Positions 1 through 16,200 of a DNA stretch of 64,000 bases are shown one piece after another. The DNA lies in the NCBI GenBank assembly GCA_015680905.1, contig CM027377.1:4984501-5048500 (forward strand), given 5' to 3'. The position numbers and the translations under genes were made by a program. The DNA is from Coptis chinensis (lineage: Eukaryota > Streptophyta > Magnoliopsida > Ranunculales > Ranunculaceae). Below the pieces are notes generated by a model. That model was not told the origin of the DNA. It did no database searches and saw nothing but the letters and a program-made list of their open reading frames with translations. Numbering within the stretch: the stretch's first letter is position 1; every line of letters begins with the position of its first letter.

Positions 1-107
1 GACTTAATAATCCCTCTTAACTCGTTTATTCATTACAATCGTTTCTTCAGTTTCTTACAAAGTATTTCACTAATGTTATCAACAGACAACAAATTAAATC
101 TCCTAAA

Positions 108-1545
108 TCATCCATCTTTGATATGGAGCACTCTTGATATTGTGGTGCAGGGTGTAAGACAAAGTGTGTATCCAAATGAGACCCCCCAAAAAAAGTCTGC
201 AGGTAGGTTTTCAATAAGTTGTGTACTCGGAATTGGAAAATTTATATCTAACAGTTTTCTTAAATCAGCCACCGCTAACTTAGTTTTTCTTGTACATAAA
301 CATTTCCCAGATACAATCCGTGATAGTGATTGGACCTGTCCCAATTGTGGAAACGTTAATTTCTTTTTCAGAACTGTTTGCAACATCGCTATTGGGTGGT
401 ACACTGTCATCTATCTCAGGAGCATAAGTTGCTGATGAAGCATTTTTATCAATATGCAAACTCTTCTCAGTGTATGTTCCCGAAGTACTTCCGCCTTGAT
501 GTGAATTTTCCCCAAAAAGGAGACATAAGGAGTCACCGTTAAGGAGAAGTCTACCTTCAATTTGATCCATGGTTATAGGAATGGGAATTTTACGAATTGC
601 ACTGTTGTTCTTATACAATTCTTGTAGCTCCTTAAAAAATTCATGGACAGTGTCAAGTTCAGATGCTCCCAGCATGCAGATGCAGAAGTGTGTTTTGTCC
701 AAGCTGACTTGGCGAAATTTGTCCCTTAGACCAGGATGAAGACCTTCTATATTTTTCATAGTGTATTCAATCACCATGTCCATATGTTCTGCTGCCAAAT
801 TTGTACCTTGCAGAAGCTTTTGAATGAGTTCAAGGGAGTCCTTTCGCTCATGATCATCAGATACTGGCCACTTCTCTGTGGTTGCCCATTCCCAGGGATT
901 ACCTTTTCTCAATTCAGAGTTCCACTGGGCTTCAACGTACTATAGGCAATGCAGCAGAAATATTTATCGGTGTCCAAGTTCTACCCTTAATCGCCGCTTT
1001 CCAATATCTATCAAGTGCTAAACACTGGACAGAACCCTGTTCTGTTGACAATACCTCAATGTGATTTTTCTCCATAAGATGCTCAATATGCAATCTATCA
1101 TTAGCAAATAGCTTACTACAGCTCACTATTCTATCAATTTCCACAGTTAAAACTTGAAAGGTATCATAATGTTACCATGCCATTAACAAACAGATACCCA
1201 AATCTCTAAAAGCCCATCAAATAAAATAGAAATATTTTTAGCAAAATTCTGTAGAGTGTAGGATAGATTCATGATTCATTCATCTAAAGTGTAGAAACCT
1301 GATTAAGTTTGCCTTGGTTGTTGAACTTTGAAACCATGCAGATGCGGATTTTGTAAGGCCTCTTCCAGCAAAATGGCTCAATCATCCTCCTTGATTGTCT
1401 CATTTCCCAATTCAACCAAATTGACATTTGAATGACTGTACCTTTTCATCCTCTTCACTGGAGAATTTCGTTCTTATTTAGCAATAGAGCTCCTTCTCCA
1501 CCTTACATTCAATCATGAGCCACCAAGGCTACGCCGCCTCTGGTT
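108..1545 (-). pseudogene. Unrecognised plant gene, 3' part, probably broken
   Basis: Three minus-strand stretches read like one protein but in shifting frames. Positions 1545-1310 give a basic segment (KRMKRYSHSN) and, after a TGA at 1378-1380, AILLEEALQNPHLHGFK. Positions about 1160-932 give a segment with LALDRYWKAAIKGRTW, and 921-280 a segment with PWEWATTEKWPVSDDHERKD and a helical, charged stretch. A further open frame at 410-108 may be the last exon. The frame changes near 930 without an obvious intron. I do not recognise the family. The composition is that of a soluble, probably nuclear protein; no membrane segment is visible. It could be a real gene with sequence errors, a gene with introns I placed wrongly, or a pseudogene. 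Confidence 0.4.
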
Positions 1546-3620
1546 TACATCAACTATATTCTCTTTTTGAATAGCAAAAGACATTGCATTGATGAACACT
1601 ATCGTGAATCAATGAATTGAATAACCAAATTATGTTGGCTAAAATACCTATTTATTTCTTTCCAATATTATATATGCAACAATGTATCATTCGAACCGGT
1701 TATCTATAAGGTAAAATTAACTTAAAAATCCCTTTGTATACTCCTCTATTTCCAAAACAAATTCACTTGTAAGGTCCATTCAATGTAAAAGGATCTTTAA
1801 CTATGTCAACAGTTACGTTAATTTCTTTCCCTAACCCATTTCAACTCCCTAACTAATTTATAGGCCCTCTCAAGTGCTAGAATCAGGCATAACATCAGTA
1901 CAGTATAATGATATGATATAGTCATTTAAAAACCTCATAAAAGGGACAAAAAGTCAATCAATCAGATTTCTTTCTAATTGGTACATATAATAATATATTG
2001 CATATCGTACTAACATGTGATATATTAACATGAATGATTCACACACATAAAATAAAAAAGTAAAAAAATGAAGCAAGCAATACCAACAATACTTGCTTGA
2101 GTCCTGGTGAAGTTTATCAAAGAGTGAGCTCCCTCAAAGTTTGTTTGTCTGCACCAAGATTATCATTATTATGACAATTTTCATAGCAAATCCTAATTCA
2201 ACCAAGTAAACTTCAAGACCTAACATGAATTCCACCTATAAGACATTGACACGTCAAATGTCTGTTAACCAACTTCCAATGAAAATATGTAGATATATTT
2301 CCTTTAATAGGGATAACTAATCAAATTACTTGCATGACGACATTAAAATTAAAAGAAAACCTGAAGCCAAGTTAGTCAAATGCACCTCTGTTACCCAAAT
2401 AAGTTGTTTGACACTGTGTTGAGATAATCGAATCCATGAATGTTGAAGAGGATGCCTTGGCTGAGCTGTCAGAGGTCTGGAAGAAGCATCCAATTGGAAT
2501 TAGGTATACTGAAAAATAATGCAACTATCCAAAATCCCGACTCACATAACCTTGATTTCTACACCTTTATAGTCAAGTGAACATCAACAATGTCAGTTCA
2601 TGCCATTGTTCATACTACATTATAAAAATGAATCGTCTAAATTAGCCATACCTTAACGACGTCGAAGAAGATGCGGGGCGGATTGAAGATGATTAATTTA
2701 CATGCATATTTTTTAGGAGAGGAGGTGACCCTAAAAGTTTTGGGGTTTCGATGATATTTTCAGTTGAAGGTTTTTTGTTTTTTGAGGATTCGTAGTTGGA
2801 GGCGTTGGGAACGATTTTCTATTTCAGCTGAAGGTTTTTCATTTTTTGAGGATTCGTAGTGTAGTTTGAGGCGACGGGTTTTGAATCATTTTTTGTGTTT
2901 TAATGTTCCGTAGGTATATCACGAATCATAATTTTGATTGGCGTGTAATTGTTTTCTCGTCATTTTATGGATCTCGAAAATATATAACCAATCTTGAGCA
3001 AATCCAACGGACGATGTATTTTGTAATAGGGACCAATTTGCAAATAATGAAAATAATGTCTTGTTTTGTAATTAATTTTGTGTCCTTACTTAAAAATGTT
3101 GCTGACGTGGCCTCCTGAAATCGCATATGAGCATTTTCGCCCACTGTGCAATAATGGTTTTAGATTGAGCCCATTATATAAACTCCAAACTAATTTCACC
3201 ACCAAAAATAGATTTATAAGATGAATTGAGGGCTGATTTTTAGTAAAGATAGTCTTCTCATAATAAAAAATCTCCTTACAAATAATCAGCCGAAACGAAA
3301 ATATTTAACTTTATCAAAAATTATTTTGAAATTTGGATAATCTAAACCGTTGGATAATTTTATAACATTGTAATCAAATTTTGATACGTCTAGACATCTT
3401 CAAATATAATAAATTTTTTCTAAGAATGAGCTACATTGTGGGGAGAACATCTCAACCAAAAATTAACTTCTAATTCATTGTTTTTCATGGTGAAATTTTT
3501 TAGAGTTCGTATAAGTGAAGTTCATATTTGAAGAAAAAATCTATAAAATGTAATTGATCGTCTAAGAATCTTAAGAATCATGTTCTTGGACTAGAAAATA
3601 AAATTGTTATGCGAAAATTA
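1546..3620. other. Intergenic, AT-rich
   Basis: No convincing gene. It contains an imperfect tandem duplication of about 65 bp at 2757-2880. Both copies carry a pyrimidine-rich stretch, GAGGATTCGTAG and GAGGCG. A 27-codon ORF at 2436-2519 looks protein-like but has no further support. Confidence 0.5.
2757..2880. repeat. Imperfect tandem duplication, about 65 bp
   Basis: TCAGTTGAAGG near 2759 and TCAGCTGAAGG near 2824 each begin a similar block that runs through TTTTTTGAGGATTCGTAG to GAGGCG. Two diverged copies are visible. No function can be read from it. Confidence 0.6.
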
Positions 3621-4534
<914 letters not shown>

Positions 4535-5153
4535 TGGGAACTTGTGTTTTCTTTTTCAATACTATGAATTATTATTTTTGCTCAGATCTAATTTGAACTT
4601 ACTGTTCGTTGAAATTGGAACCTTTGCGTTGTTGCATTTGGTAAGTTATTATTATTGTTTGACCAAGAAGCACCAATAATTTATATACTCAAATAGACTG
4701 CAATCAGTGCAGTAGAAAAATAATTAGCTGAAAATTATATATAAAACAATTTCATTTGAAGAGGAAATCTATGGAGCAACACTATCAGACAAGTTGCGCC
4801 CTGCAACCTCCAACATCAAATGCCAACTGATTTTAACAATGACCATACAGATATTTCGATGATCACATTGTGTGGGTGCAAGAAAAAGGATGACCACCTT
4901 GTGTGCCTATATGTTAGTATATAACATAAACCATAGAATTTAGTCAGGCATAACAGTTTCATTTACATAGAGAATGCCCATTCCCATAATAACCAGATTC
5001 ATAGCCAAAGCTCAAATCAGAACACCACATAGTCAATACTTAATATTTCTGAAAGAAACGGCAAAGATTTTCTTAAGTACTAGTGTCACAATGTAGTCTG
5101 ATTAAGTAGAATGAATACTAAAGATAGGGCATATTAGTGTTTTCGCAGCATCA

Positions 5154-7105
<1,952 letters not shown>

Positions 7106-10100
7106 TCATCTTCTGGAAACCCTCCTCCTAGTTCGTACAGTGGGGGTCAAAGAGGAAGCTCCACCAAATATCCTCTCTGGATTTTGTTCCTCTTCATCCT
7201 CACTGGTTTCATCAGATCTCCATCTTAGTCCACCATTTCTCTTCATGTCCTTGACAGTTGGATCTCCATTGCCATAGCTGAACAAACAAACAAAATGGGT
7301 TAACGTGTTACATTTGAGCTTCAAGCAAACAGTAAAACCAAATGCTATACCTCCAAGAGTAGTCCATTGACTCATTTGCAGGAATCTCCATCCAAGGTCC
7401 GTCTGAAGTAACACGTTTACCAGAAACAGCTGGTTCCAGATCTTGGATAGACCTAGCTAGTCTTGGATCATTTCGAGGTGTGCTTATTTGATCCATAGGG
7501 GTTTTGCTTGGATACGACTGAACAATATTCTCAGGTTGATTCGCAAACAAATATGAATTCCTTCCTGGAAGAACTTTGTCAAGTTTTCCATTTTGGAGGT
7601 TATTGTTGTCAATTACCTTTGATGAACTTCGGTTTGATACTTTTGGTGGTTTACTACTTTGAGGATTAACTAGACGAATACCAGGAGTTAGGACATCATC
7701 AACTACAAAGTCATCCTTTATCCCAAGTTGGTCTGAGGCAAAGTTGCTCTTTTGGGGTGTTGATGTACCTCTGACTATTTTAGGGAACTTCCCAAGAAGA
7801 ATGGATGAAGAGAAGTTACTTGATTCAGAATAAGGGTTCATCATGTGTCCACTATGTCTATGTGGGGTCTCAGAAGCAGGAGCTTTTCTAATCAGAATAG
7901 TAGAATTTATCAGAGGAGAATCAGAGAACAAGGAAGGTAGTGAGCTGGTGGACTTAGGTAAGTTTGCCTCATTAAGATTAGATTTTGAAACACTTTCAGC
8001 TCCCGTACAAGGCAGAAAACCACTATCAAAATCTCCACTCTTTACTTGTTGCTGTTGTGATATAGGTAACAACTCAATGCATCTATCCTGTGAAAAAAAC
8101 AATACAGATGAAAAAAAACTCGTTCCTGATGGATTTAATACTCCCAAAGCTTATCTAAACAATGCTGTCAATCAATGTAGAACATAAGCTAGACCAAAGC
8201 AATCAACACTCTGGTGGAAAACTGAATTGTGCTTTCAGATTAGCAGCCTTAATTGGAGTCGTGTATGCCATAAGTCCCTAACAAAAGAAAAGAATATATA
8301 AACCTATGAAGCATGAAGTATGATTTTGCAATCTTTCAGTCCTAAAAAAGTTGTTTTCAAGGCAAAATTAGTACTTTTGCTTGGAGGAGACAAGGGAGAG
8401 GCAATTCCCCAAGACTTCGACTTAAACTAGAATACTAGCGCATATTCAGTCGGCTACGAAACATATAATCTAAATGAATCGATCTACCTGCATGACATCG
8501 TAAAATGTGGTTTTAAGTAATTGACCATTCATGTACCAGATTTTACCAACATATAAAGTTGATCCTTCATTCGAATATGTATTTACAAAATGTTCTACTG
8601 ACATGAAAAAAGTGACACAGTAAAAAAATGCAAAATCTTGACCATTACTATGCAATGGAGGAACAGTAATGATGGCAAGCACGAGTATGGACACTCTAAT
8701 AAACCATCTTCACCGACCATCCCCTGCATATGAATGGTAAAGATTGTGTGAGTTTTTGTGTCTCACTTTACAATTTTCATGTCTCATAATCTGTGAAAAA
8801 GGAGCGCCCCTAACACCTACAACACAATATTATCCTTGAGAAAAGTTTCACGTTCCCCCAAAATTAGAAAAGCAAAAAAAGATTCAGCTACTTACAACCA
8901 ATGCAACTCTGTGCTGACTAGCTGTTCTTATCCTTGATTCGACTTCATGACTGATGGAACTCCTAGAGATACAATCCTGCTCCAAGCTTTGAAGTTTGCG
9001 ATCAACTTGATATGCCTCAATGTATCGAAACCGCTGAAAGATTTTGAAAAATATGATTCTATAAGATGACTCTCCTGTCAACATATAGACCTAGGCATGC
9101 TAAATAATCAGACGAAAGGTAGCAAAAGGAGGATGTTCAGGAATTATGGGGCAGTTCAAATATCTCTGTACTCATGCAAGTTGCATTGTAGGAAGGTAAG
9201 TTTTCACAATCACAACCATGTTAACATCAAAGATAAAATTTTCCTTAAAGAAGATTGAGAAAACAATGACCTGGAGATAAAAGACAACAAGAAGACTGCC
9301 AAAATTTGTAGAAGGGTCTTCAGTAGCATAGTCAAAGAGACACTTGTGGACAAACTTCTCTTCATCAGAACTCCATGGCAACTCTATCATCCTGTCTACC
9401 AAGTTTCTTCGAATACAGAGACAACAAATTTCTGTTACCAAAGTCTCCATTCTGTCCTCCCAGCTCGGATGCTCACCTCTCAAATCATTTGAAACAACCT
9501 GGGAAGATCCGCGCTTCGAGTTCTCTTCCTTCGCTTTCAGGTGATGTGTTCTTTGATACATGAAGGCCTCTGTCAAGAGCCCACATTCGACTCTCACCCG
9601 AACTGCTGTCAGAGCCTCACGAAGAGAGACCAATTCTGTTCTACCGTTTTCCCTATTTGCATAAGCACATAATCCATCAAGGCCAGACCACCTTAACACC
9701 ATCAGAGCTGCATCTTGATTTTGCCTTTCTAACAATACTTGAGCTATCTTTGGATGTGTAGCAGGGCCTGCAATTTCTGGGAGAAGGGCGCAAGCTTCCT
9801 AACAAAGACATATGTAAAGAACAATAAGTTCGCCCGTGAGAATCAAAATCATCCTTCAGCATACAAGGTATACATGGAAACATCACTGTGAAATAAGTCC
9901 AAGAACAATCAACGAACATCATAGCAATGACCATAGAATATAGATTACGTCCCAATTCCATGGGAACTACCTAAAAAGACATGCAACAATCAGAGACTTA
10001 ATTCAAAATTTCAGATCATCGGGATTAGAAAACGCACCTGAAGAGCCTGCTCTGTGTGGTCATCCAGAAGATAAAAAATTTGAGATTCTAGCAGTGAATG

Positions 10101-12136
10101 CCTGTTTATACTAAAAGAAGTAGCAAACTCATCTATAATGTATCTCCATTCTGCATCAGGCATACTCCAATGTCGATCAAACAAGTAGTACAGAAACTGC
10201 AGCAAGGTTAAGGGAACAGACACAGACGAATAGAGAGATACTTATGGGTCTGGGACTCAGTATACTACAGCTAAAATATATCTTGAAGAAAACAAAAGAG
10301 GATACTATCGCTTGCTTAGCAACAACCATATCAGAGGTTCCAGATAGAAAGAGTATATCAGCAGCAGATCGTATATTCTCAAATGGATAGCATCCTGGCT
10401 TGGATTTGAGAAATGATGATGCGCCTCCATCTTTCAACAAGGATGTTACCTCAGTGTCCTGTTCATTTTCCTTCTCTATCTGAAGATTTGAAAGTGCATC
10501 TTCAATAAATAGTGTGGCGCCACTTTGTTCAGCAGATTTTGAAGAAATACTTGTTATTAATTCAGGCCACGAGCGCATAGTTGCAGCTGATTTCCTTTCG
10601 TGAAAGTGAGAATGCCATGCTTCATAGTTGGGATAGCGCGATCTAATATTCTCAACAAACTGATGTCTTATACACCAAGTCATGACCTCCAAATGCTGGA
10701 AAATACAAACACAGTCAAGGGTAGAGTGCGTTATGAAATCTACGAGGCAAACTTGTAATATCAATATTCATCCGAGCAAAATTCAGTATATGACACTCAT
10801 ACAAGTACTCAGATGTATCATGTATGCGAACCTGCTTAGCCTTCAACACATTTTCTTGAAGGCAATGCAACTCATATTGCGCAGAATGAGTTCCCTTAAT
10901 TGATGACTCCAAAACCTCGAGCACATTTGATATGCCATGTAATTGCGCAGAAAGTTTAAAAAGTGACGATATTCTCATTTTCATCTTTGTAAATCAACAG
11001 CATCTGTTAGCAATATTAAGGTATAACTTCTCAAACTTATAAAAGGAATCAAAGATGAAACTTAAATTCACGTCTAAAGACTCTAAAAGTTTGCAGGATA
11101 CAGATTTGACGGAGATCTACTACGACACTGCCAAAAGCACGTTTGCACCAGTCCTTGACAACCACTTCGTCTAAGAGGAAAGCAATGACAGGATCACTCG
11201 AGACGGCACTTTCATCCATACAAACATCAGTAATATCTGTCCATCTTTGTCAAGATACAATTAACTCAGATGAACAAAAGTATAACTAAGTGTAAAAACT
11301 GCTGTAAAAAGTAAATTCACATTCGGAATCTTAATAAATAAAAAATTCGGACTTATTAATAATAATTCACAGGAAAGTGAAAACAATATCAGAAATTATC
11401 ACAAAATTCTCATGTTAGTTAGTTTTAAATATTACACTATGAACTCATATACATTATTTTAACTAGTCCAGTAAAAAGCTAAGGAAGTAAACAAATATGC
11501 AGAAGGATACAATGGCAAATCAGAGAAACCAAATTATTTTCCATGGCAACATCAAACAGGGAATAAAGACGTTGGACATCTGCAGCCTGTTGATTCTCTC
11601 CATCTTCTTTCTCTTGAAATATATCATCATATACTTTAGAAATAAGACCCGCTTCCACGCACTCATAATACAGACGGAGCCGAATCCTGCTGCCATTCTG
11701 AGGCATTGGAGTCCTACAAATCGGGCACAGGTCACACCGTTGACTACACTCAGCACACAACGATGCATGTCCACATGAGGTTAAAACATAATGTACAAAG
11801 CGCCCACAGCTCCTCACATCTCTTATTGCACGACACCGCTCGATTTTCGCTTCATTGCTCAGTTCAATGAGATCAATAGATGCCAAATGTTCTAAAGCTT
11901 CCTAAAACATTAAGTAGGAATATTTCAAAACATGTTCAAGTCGTTGAGTTTAATTAGACAAAAAAAAGAAGATAAAAATCACCTTTTTAGGCCCGAGAGA
12001 AGAAGTCGATTGATAAGCAAAACCTTTACAATACAAAATCAAGTAAAAAAGAAAAAGTTAGTATTGTGCTAATAGGTTTTGAACTGGGAACAGAAACAAC
12101 AAATAAAATTTTACCATTTTGAGTTGTGACAGCCAT
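7106..12136 (-). CDS. HOS1: HOS1, RING-type E3 ubiquitin ligase / nuclear pore protein
   Basis: HOS1 represses cold responses (it targets ICE1), acts in flowering-time control and sits at the nuclear pore through an ELYS-like domain. Proposed exons, 5' to 3': 12136-12115, 12023-11983, 11901-11511, 11236-11102, 11003-10832, 10695-10306, 10196-10038, 9798-9271, 9033-8896, 8087-7351, 7277-7106; about 961 aa, close to Arabidopsis HOS1. The product starts MAVTTQNGFAYQ. Exon 3 has the cysteine-rich finger (CGHASLCAECSQRCDLCPIC) at about residues 55-90. Exons 4-9 form the ELYS-like region (RHSLLES, LRWSGLDGL, CLCIRRNLVDRMIELPW). The tail has GGLRWRSDETSEDEEE and ends RTRRRVSRR. All phases agree except in exon 5, which needs one extra base near 10984-10992 to pass from IYAVDLQ to MKMRISSLFKL. 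Confidence 0.92.
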
Positions 12137-13299
12137 AGAAGTTTTGAGAGGGGGTCTTGCTTCTACTAGAGCATTCAGAGATAACAGACCGGCATAACCA
12201 AATGGTACCGATATTTAATGTTTGAATATAGTTGAATACGTTGGGCCAATGGGTAGTAGTTAGATCCATCAAACTTATAGGCCTGTCTGTAAATTCTGAC
12301 CATTTTGTACACTTTTTGTAAGGACATCTCCAATGAGCGATGTAAAACCGTATAGCTGTGCAGTTAAATCGCTAAGCGAGTAAGTGTATTAATAGGATGA
12401 TTTTTCATAACACTATATTTTTTTAAATATATTTAATTTTGAAATACCAATATAGTTAAGCCAATTAAAAACCCAATCAATCAATAAACAACTAAAACAC
12501 TCAATCAACTCAAATAAATATGATTAAAATGTATAACTTTACATAATCGAAAGTTGGCGAATCGGCAAAATGTTGAGTTCAATGTTTAACATTGAAATAG
12601 TGAACACAATTACTCGGCTAATCAGCCGAGTACTAGGGGAGTTTTTGATTCCGATTGCAATCGGGGATTAAATTGTTAGTCGGATCGGCTAAGCAGCGAG
12701 TACTCATTGATTACTTGGGGAGTACTCAATTATTTAATAGGCCAGCCGTATAGAGTGTAAAGTTTACCTTCTAAAAGTAAAAACTCTTTCTAATAGGGGT
12801 GGTATACCGTAGATAATAGACTATTAGTTGATAGAGGATATGAGGAATTCTCCATCTCGCTATCAGTTAATAAATAGCTCGAGCGACACTTTAACCAACG
12901 TCCGAACTAACAAATTTTCAGACGTCACTTTAAGTCACTTAATTTTCTAATTCTAAAGTGATGTCCCAGTTTATAATCAATTTTTTTTTCACACTTCTCC
13001 ATTGGGGAGTATAGAGTATGGATATTTATAGGCTATACAATTGTATGCAATTAGAGTTGTAAAATCTTAATAGCCCATCTACGTAGAGTCTACAAGATAT
13101 TAATTTTACACTGCCCATTCTAGATGCCGTAAAAACACTAGGTCAGCTTGCAGAATTACTAGCATTAAAAAAAATTGATATTAAAAGTTACTATTTCGTC
13201 CGGCCCCACGTACTGAAATATCAAGTGTCGAAATAATGGTCGGAATTTAGTGTTAGGGTTTTTGTTAGGGTTTTTGGCTACTGAAAAAGAGAGAGAGAG
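12137..13299. promoter_or_regulatory. Divergent promoter region of HOS1 and RID2
   Basis: HOS1 and RID2 are head to head, their starts 1.16 kb apart. A TGGGCC site II-like element lies at 12242-12247 near HOS1, and AGCCCA near 13070. Much of the middle (about 12325-13010) looks like a decayed transposon fragment: it starts ACATCTCCAATGAGC, holds the palindrome CTCGGCTAATCAGCCGAG near 12613, and ends in a roughly complementary CTTCTCCATTGGGGAG. The element assignment is tentative; the head-to-head layout is certain. Confidence 0.55.
13253..13273 (+). promoter_or_regulatory. Two telo-box motifs upstream of RID2
   Basis: TTAGGGTTT, the complement of the telo-box AAACCCTAA, occurs at 13253-13261 and 13265-13273, 27 bp before the start codon. 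Telo-boxes in the promoter or 5' UTR are typical of plant ribosomal-protein and ribosome-biogenesis genes, which fits RID2. Confidence 0.7.
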
Positions 13300-16200
13300 A
13301 TGGGTTCAAGACCAGAGTTACAAGCACCCCCAAATATTCTACAACGATACAGAAGCTCGCAAATACACTTCTTCTTCTCGAATTGTCGACATTCAAGTAT
13401 GCCCCTCCTTGCATTATTATTATATATATATTTCAACTATTTTTCTTAAAACCATTTTTATCAAATGTTTTACTCATTTTCTATAGGCTAAGCTTTCAGA
13501 GAGAGCACTTGAGCTTCTAGCTTTACCTGAAGATGGAGTGCCTAGATTTCTGCTCGATATAGGTATTGTATATCTTCATTTTTTTGGTCTTGTCTATCTA
13601 CTTTTGCATGGAGTTATTGGAAGCTAACATCAAATACTGTATCTTGTCATCTTAGGTTGTGGGTCAGGGCTTAGTGGCGAGACATTATCTGAGAATGGGC
13701 ACCAGTGGATCGGCTTAGATATTTCGCAGTCAATGCTTAGTATGTGAATTCTAAGCACATTATACCATGTTTGTCCTTATATATTTATATCTATTTATTG
13801 TTCATTTCAATTTCTCTTTCCATTGTGTAGGTGTTGCTTTGGAGCGAGAAGTCGAGGGTGATCTTTTACTTACTGATATGGGTCAGGTAGGCTTCCCTGT
13901 TTTGTGTATGTAAATTCTGTAGAAAATTAGGCGCTGAAGAAACTATTAGGAATTTAATAGCTAAAACCAAAATTATTTAAAATCGATGCAGTTCTAAATG
14001 TCAGAATGTAGCTGGACCAATTAGATAGAACCCTGTGTTAATAGCATATTAGTTGGATTTTTAGCAGTGTTAATGTTATCTTGCCGGTCTCGTTCTCATA
14101 CTCGGACTTACTCTCGAGTCTCGACTGCAATAAATTATATGTTGTGTTAGAGTTCTGGTTTAACATTACATTGAGGAGATGGTCAGCAAGTCTTCTAGAT
14201 TTAGCCATTCGTTCTTTGACATTTTAATTGGTTTAACAGCATTGATGTTATCTAGACCAGTCTCTTTTTAAATCTACCACATACTCTCAAGTGCAATAGT
14301 TAGTTATCCTGCGTTGGAGTTCTGGTTTAAGATTACACTGATGAGATGGTCAGCAAGTCTACTAAATTTAGCTCTTCCTTGCCAACAAGGATGGTCATCT
14401 TTTGTTTACTTCTATATGTGTTTGTTTCAAGAAATTCTTTGGTTTTGATAAACCGTTCTTCAAAAAACTGAATGCATTTATACAAGCAAGTTTTTTGAAT
14501 TAGATTCTATGGTTCTTGGGACCTGTTATCATTTGTTTTTTGTCCCTATTTAATATGTTGCAGGGGTTAGCCATGAGGACTGGAGTCATTGATGGTGCCA
14601 TCAGTATCTCGGCAGTCCAGGTTAGTAATCTTTGTTCTCATAGATGCAAGTCTAAAACATTGCAAACTTGTAGAATGACTAAAGTTAATTTCATGTGTAT
14701 TTGTTTTCCTTAAATACTCTGCTGAGATTCACATTACATCTGTGGAATAGATGTTCTATGGTTGATCACCATTTAAACATTTGTGTATTACTAATTGATC
14801 TGGTCTGCTTCCTGTGTTTGGATCAAGCAGTGGTTATGCAATGCTGACAAATCCTGCCATAATCCAAGATTGAGATTGAAGTATGTTTCAACCATGAAAT
14901 GATTTTTCACTTGATATAAGGTTTTCATTAAATGGAAAAAGTTAATATGTCTTCAATGGTATTCTTACGAGCTGGTGCAATCTTACAGGGCTTTCTTTGG
15001 ATCATTGTATCGATGCCTTGCAAGGGGAGCAAAAGCAGTGTTTCAAATGTACCCTGAAAGCTTAGCCCAGCGTGAGTTGATCTTGGGTTTTGCTATGCGT
15101 GCAGGATTTGCAGGCGGCGTTGTAGTTGATTACCCCCACAGGTACAAATATATTATTTGTAAGTGTCTATCCGTGTAACCTCTTGACAAAAGATGGTGAA
15201 GGTGTGAACCCATGAATTCCTCACGGAGTACCAGTGTTTGTGTAATTCCAAGGGGTCGCATCTGGCCTCGCATAATGTTAACCTCTGTGCATCCTAATTC
15301 CTTTTATGGAAATTAAGCCTCTAAAAATTTGTATAATTTGTTTTCTTTTTTCTTTTTTTTTTTTTTTTTACTATAAGAATATGACAAGCAGCTGCCAATG
15401 TTAGGAAATTGTATGTACTTAGCAAGCTCTATTTGTTTAAACCTGATGTAATTACTTGTCATTTAATTGATGTAAGCACTCTTTTCTTCTTGGTATCGTT
15501 GGTTCATTTTGTTCTTTCCATCAATATTTATTGTTTATTTATTTTTCCTAACTAGGAGATCCTAAAGATGATGCTCGCAGTGAACTTGATTCTCGAACTT
15601 ATATAAATGAACCTGTAATGAGGGACTATAATCTGAACATGAATATATATACAACTGTAAAATCTAATAGAGAATTTACTGGGTCATTTGCTGTCAAAAC
15701 ATAAGGTTGGGTCATTTCTTGGGCCTTTATTGACTTTACGATGATCTTTGGCCTGTGTTCAAGGGTTGACAAGTGCTAATTGGCCTGGCTAATTTATTTT
15801 CAAAATAATCTAGGCAGCCTGTTTCATCGGTATATTGGACCCTGCTACAGCTATTGCAATACACTATTTTGTCATATTTGAAGTGTATCACCCACAATGG
15901 GGAAAATTACCCCCCTTTTTGTAGAAGCTGTAAAATTGTCCTCGAGTTCTTTCCAACATGTGAAGTTAAGTTTTTGTCCTGAGGTAAAACCTGCAGGATG
16001 ATTTGCCCATGAAAAACTGTCATGTTATATTTGTTCATTCCTGTCAGTTTCATTGCTTTTCATAGGCTAACAGTACTATTCTTCATGACAGCTCCAAGAG
16101 TAGGAAGGAGTACCTTGTACTCACTTGTGGTCCACCGTCTGTAAGCACAACTGTTCCAACTGGCAAAGGTGAAGAAGGGGGGAGCTCTTCTGATGATGAG

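Noticed and set aside
2436..2519. A 27-codon plus-strand ORF with a protein-like sequence (ALAELSEVWKKHP) and a possible splice donor
   Set aside because: No neighbouring exon, promoter or family match; the length is within chance.
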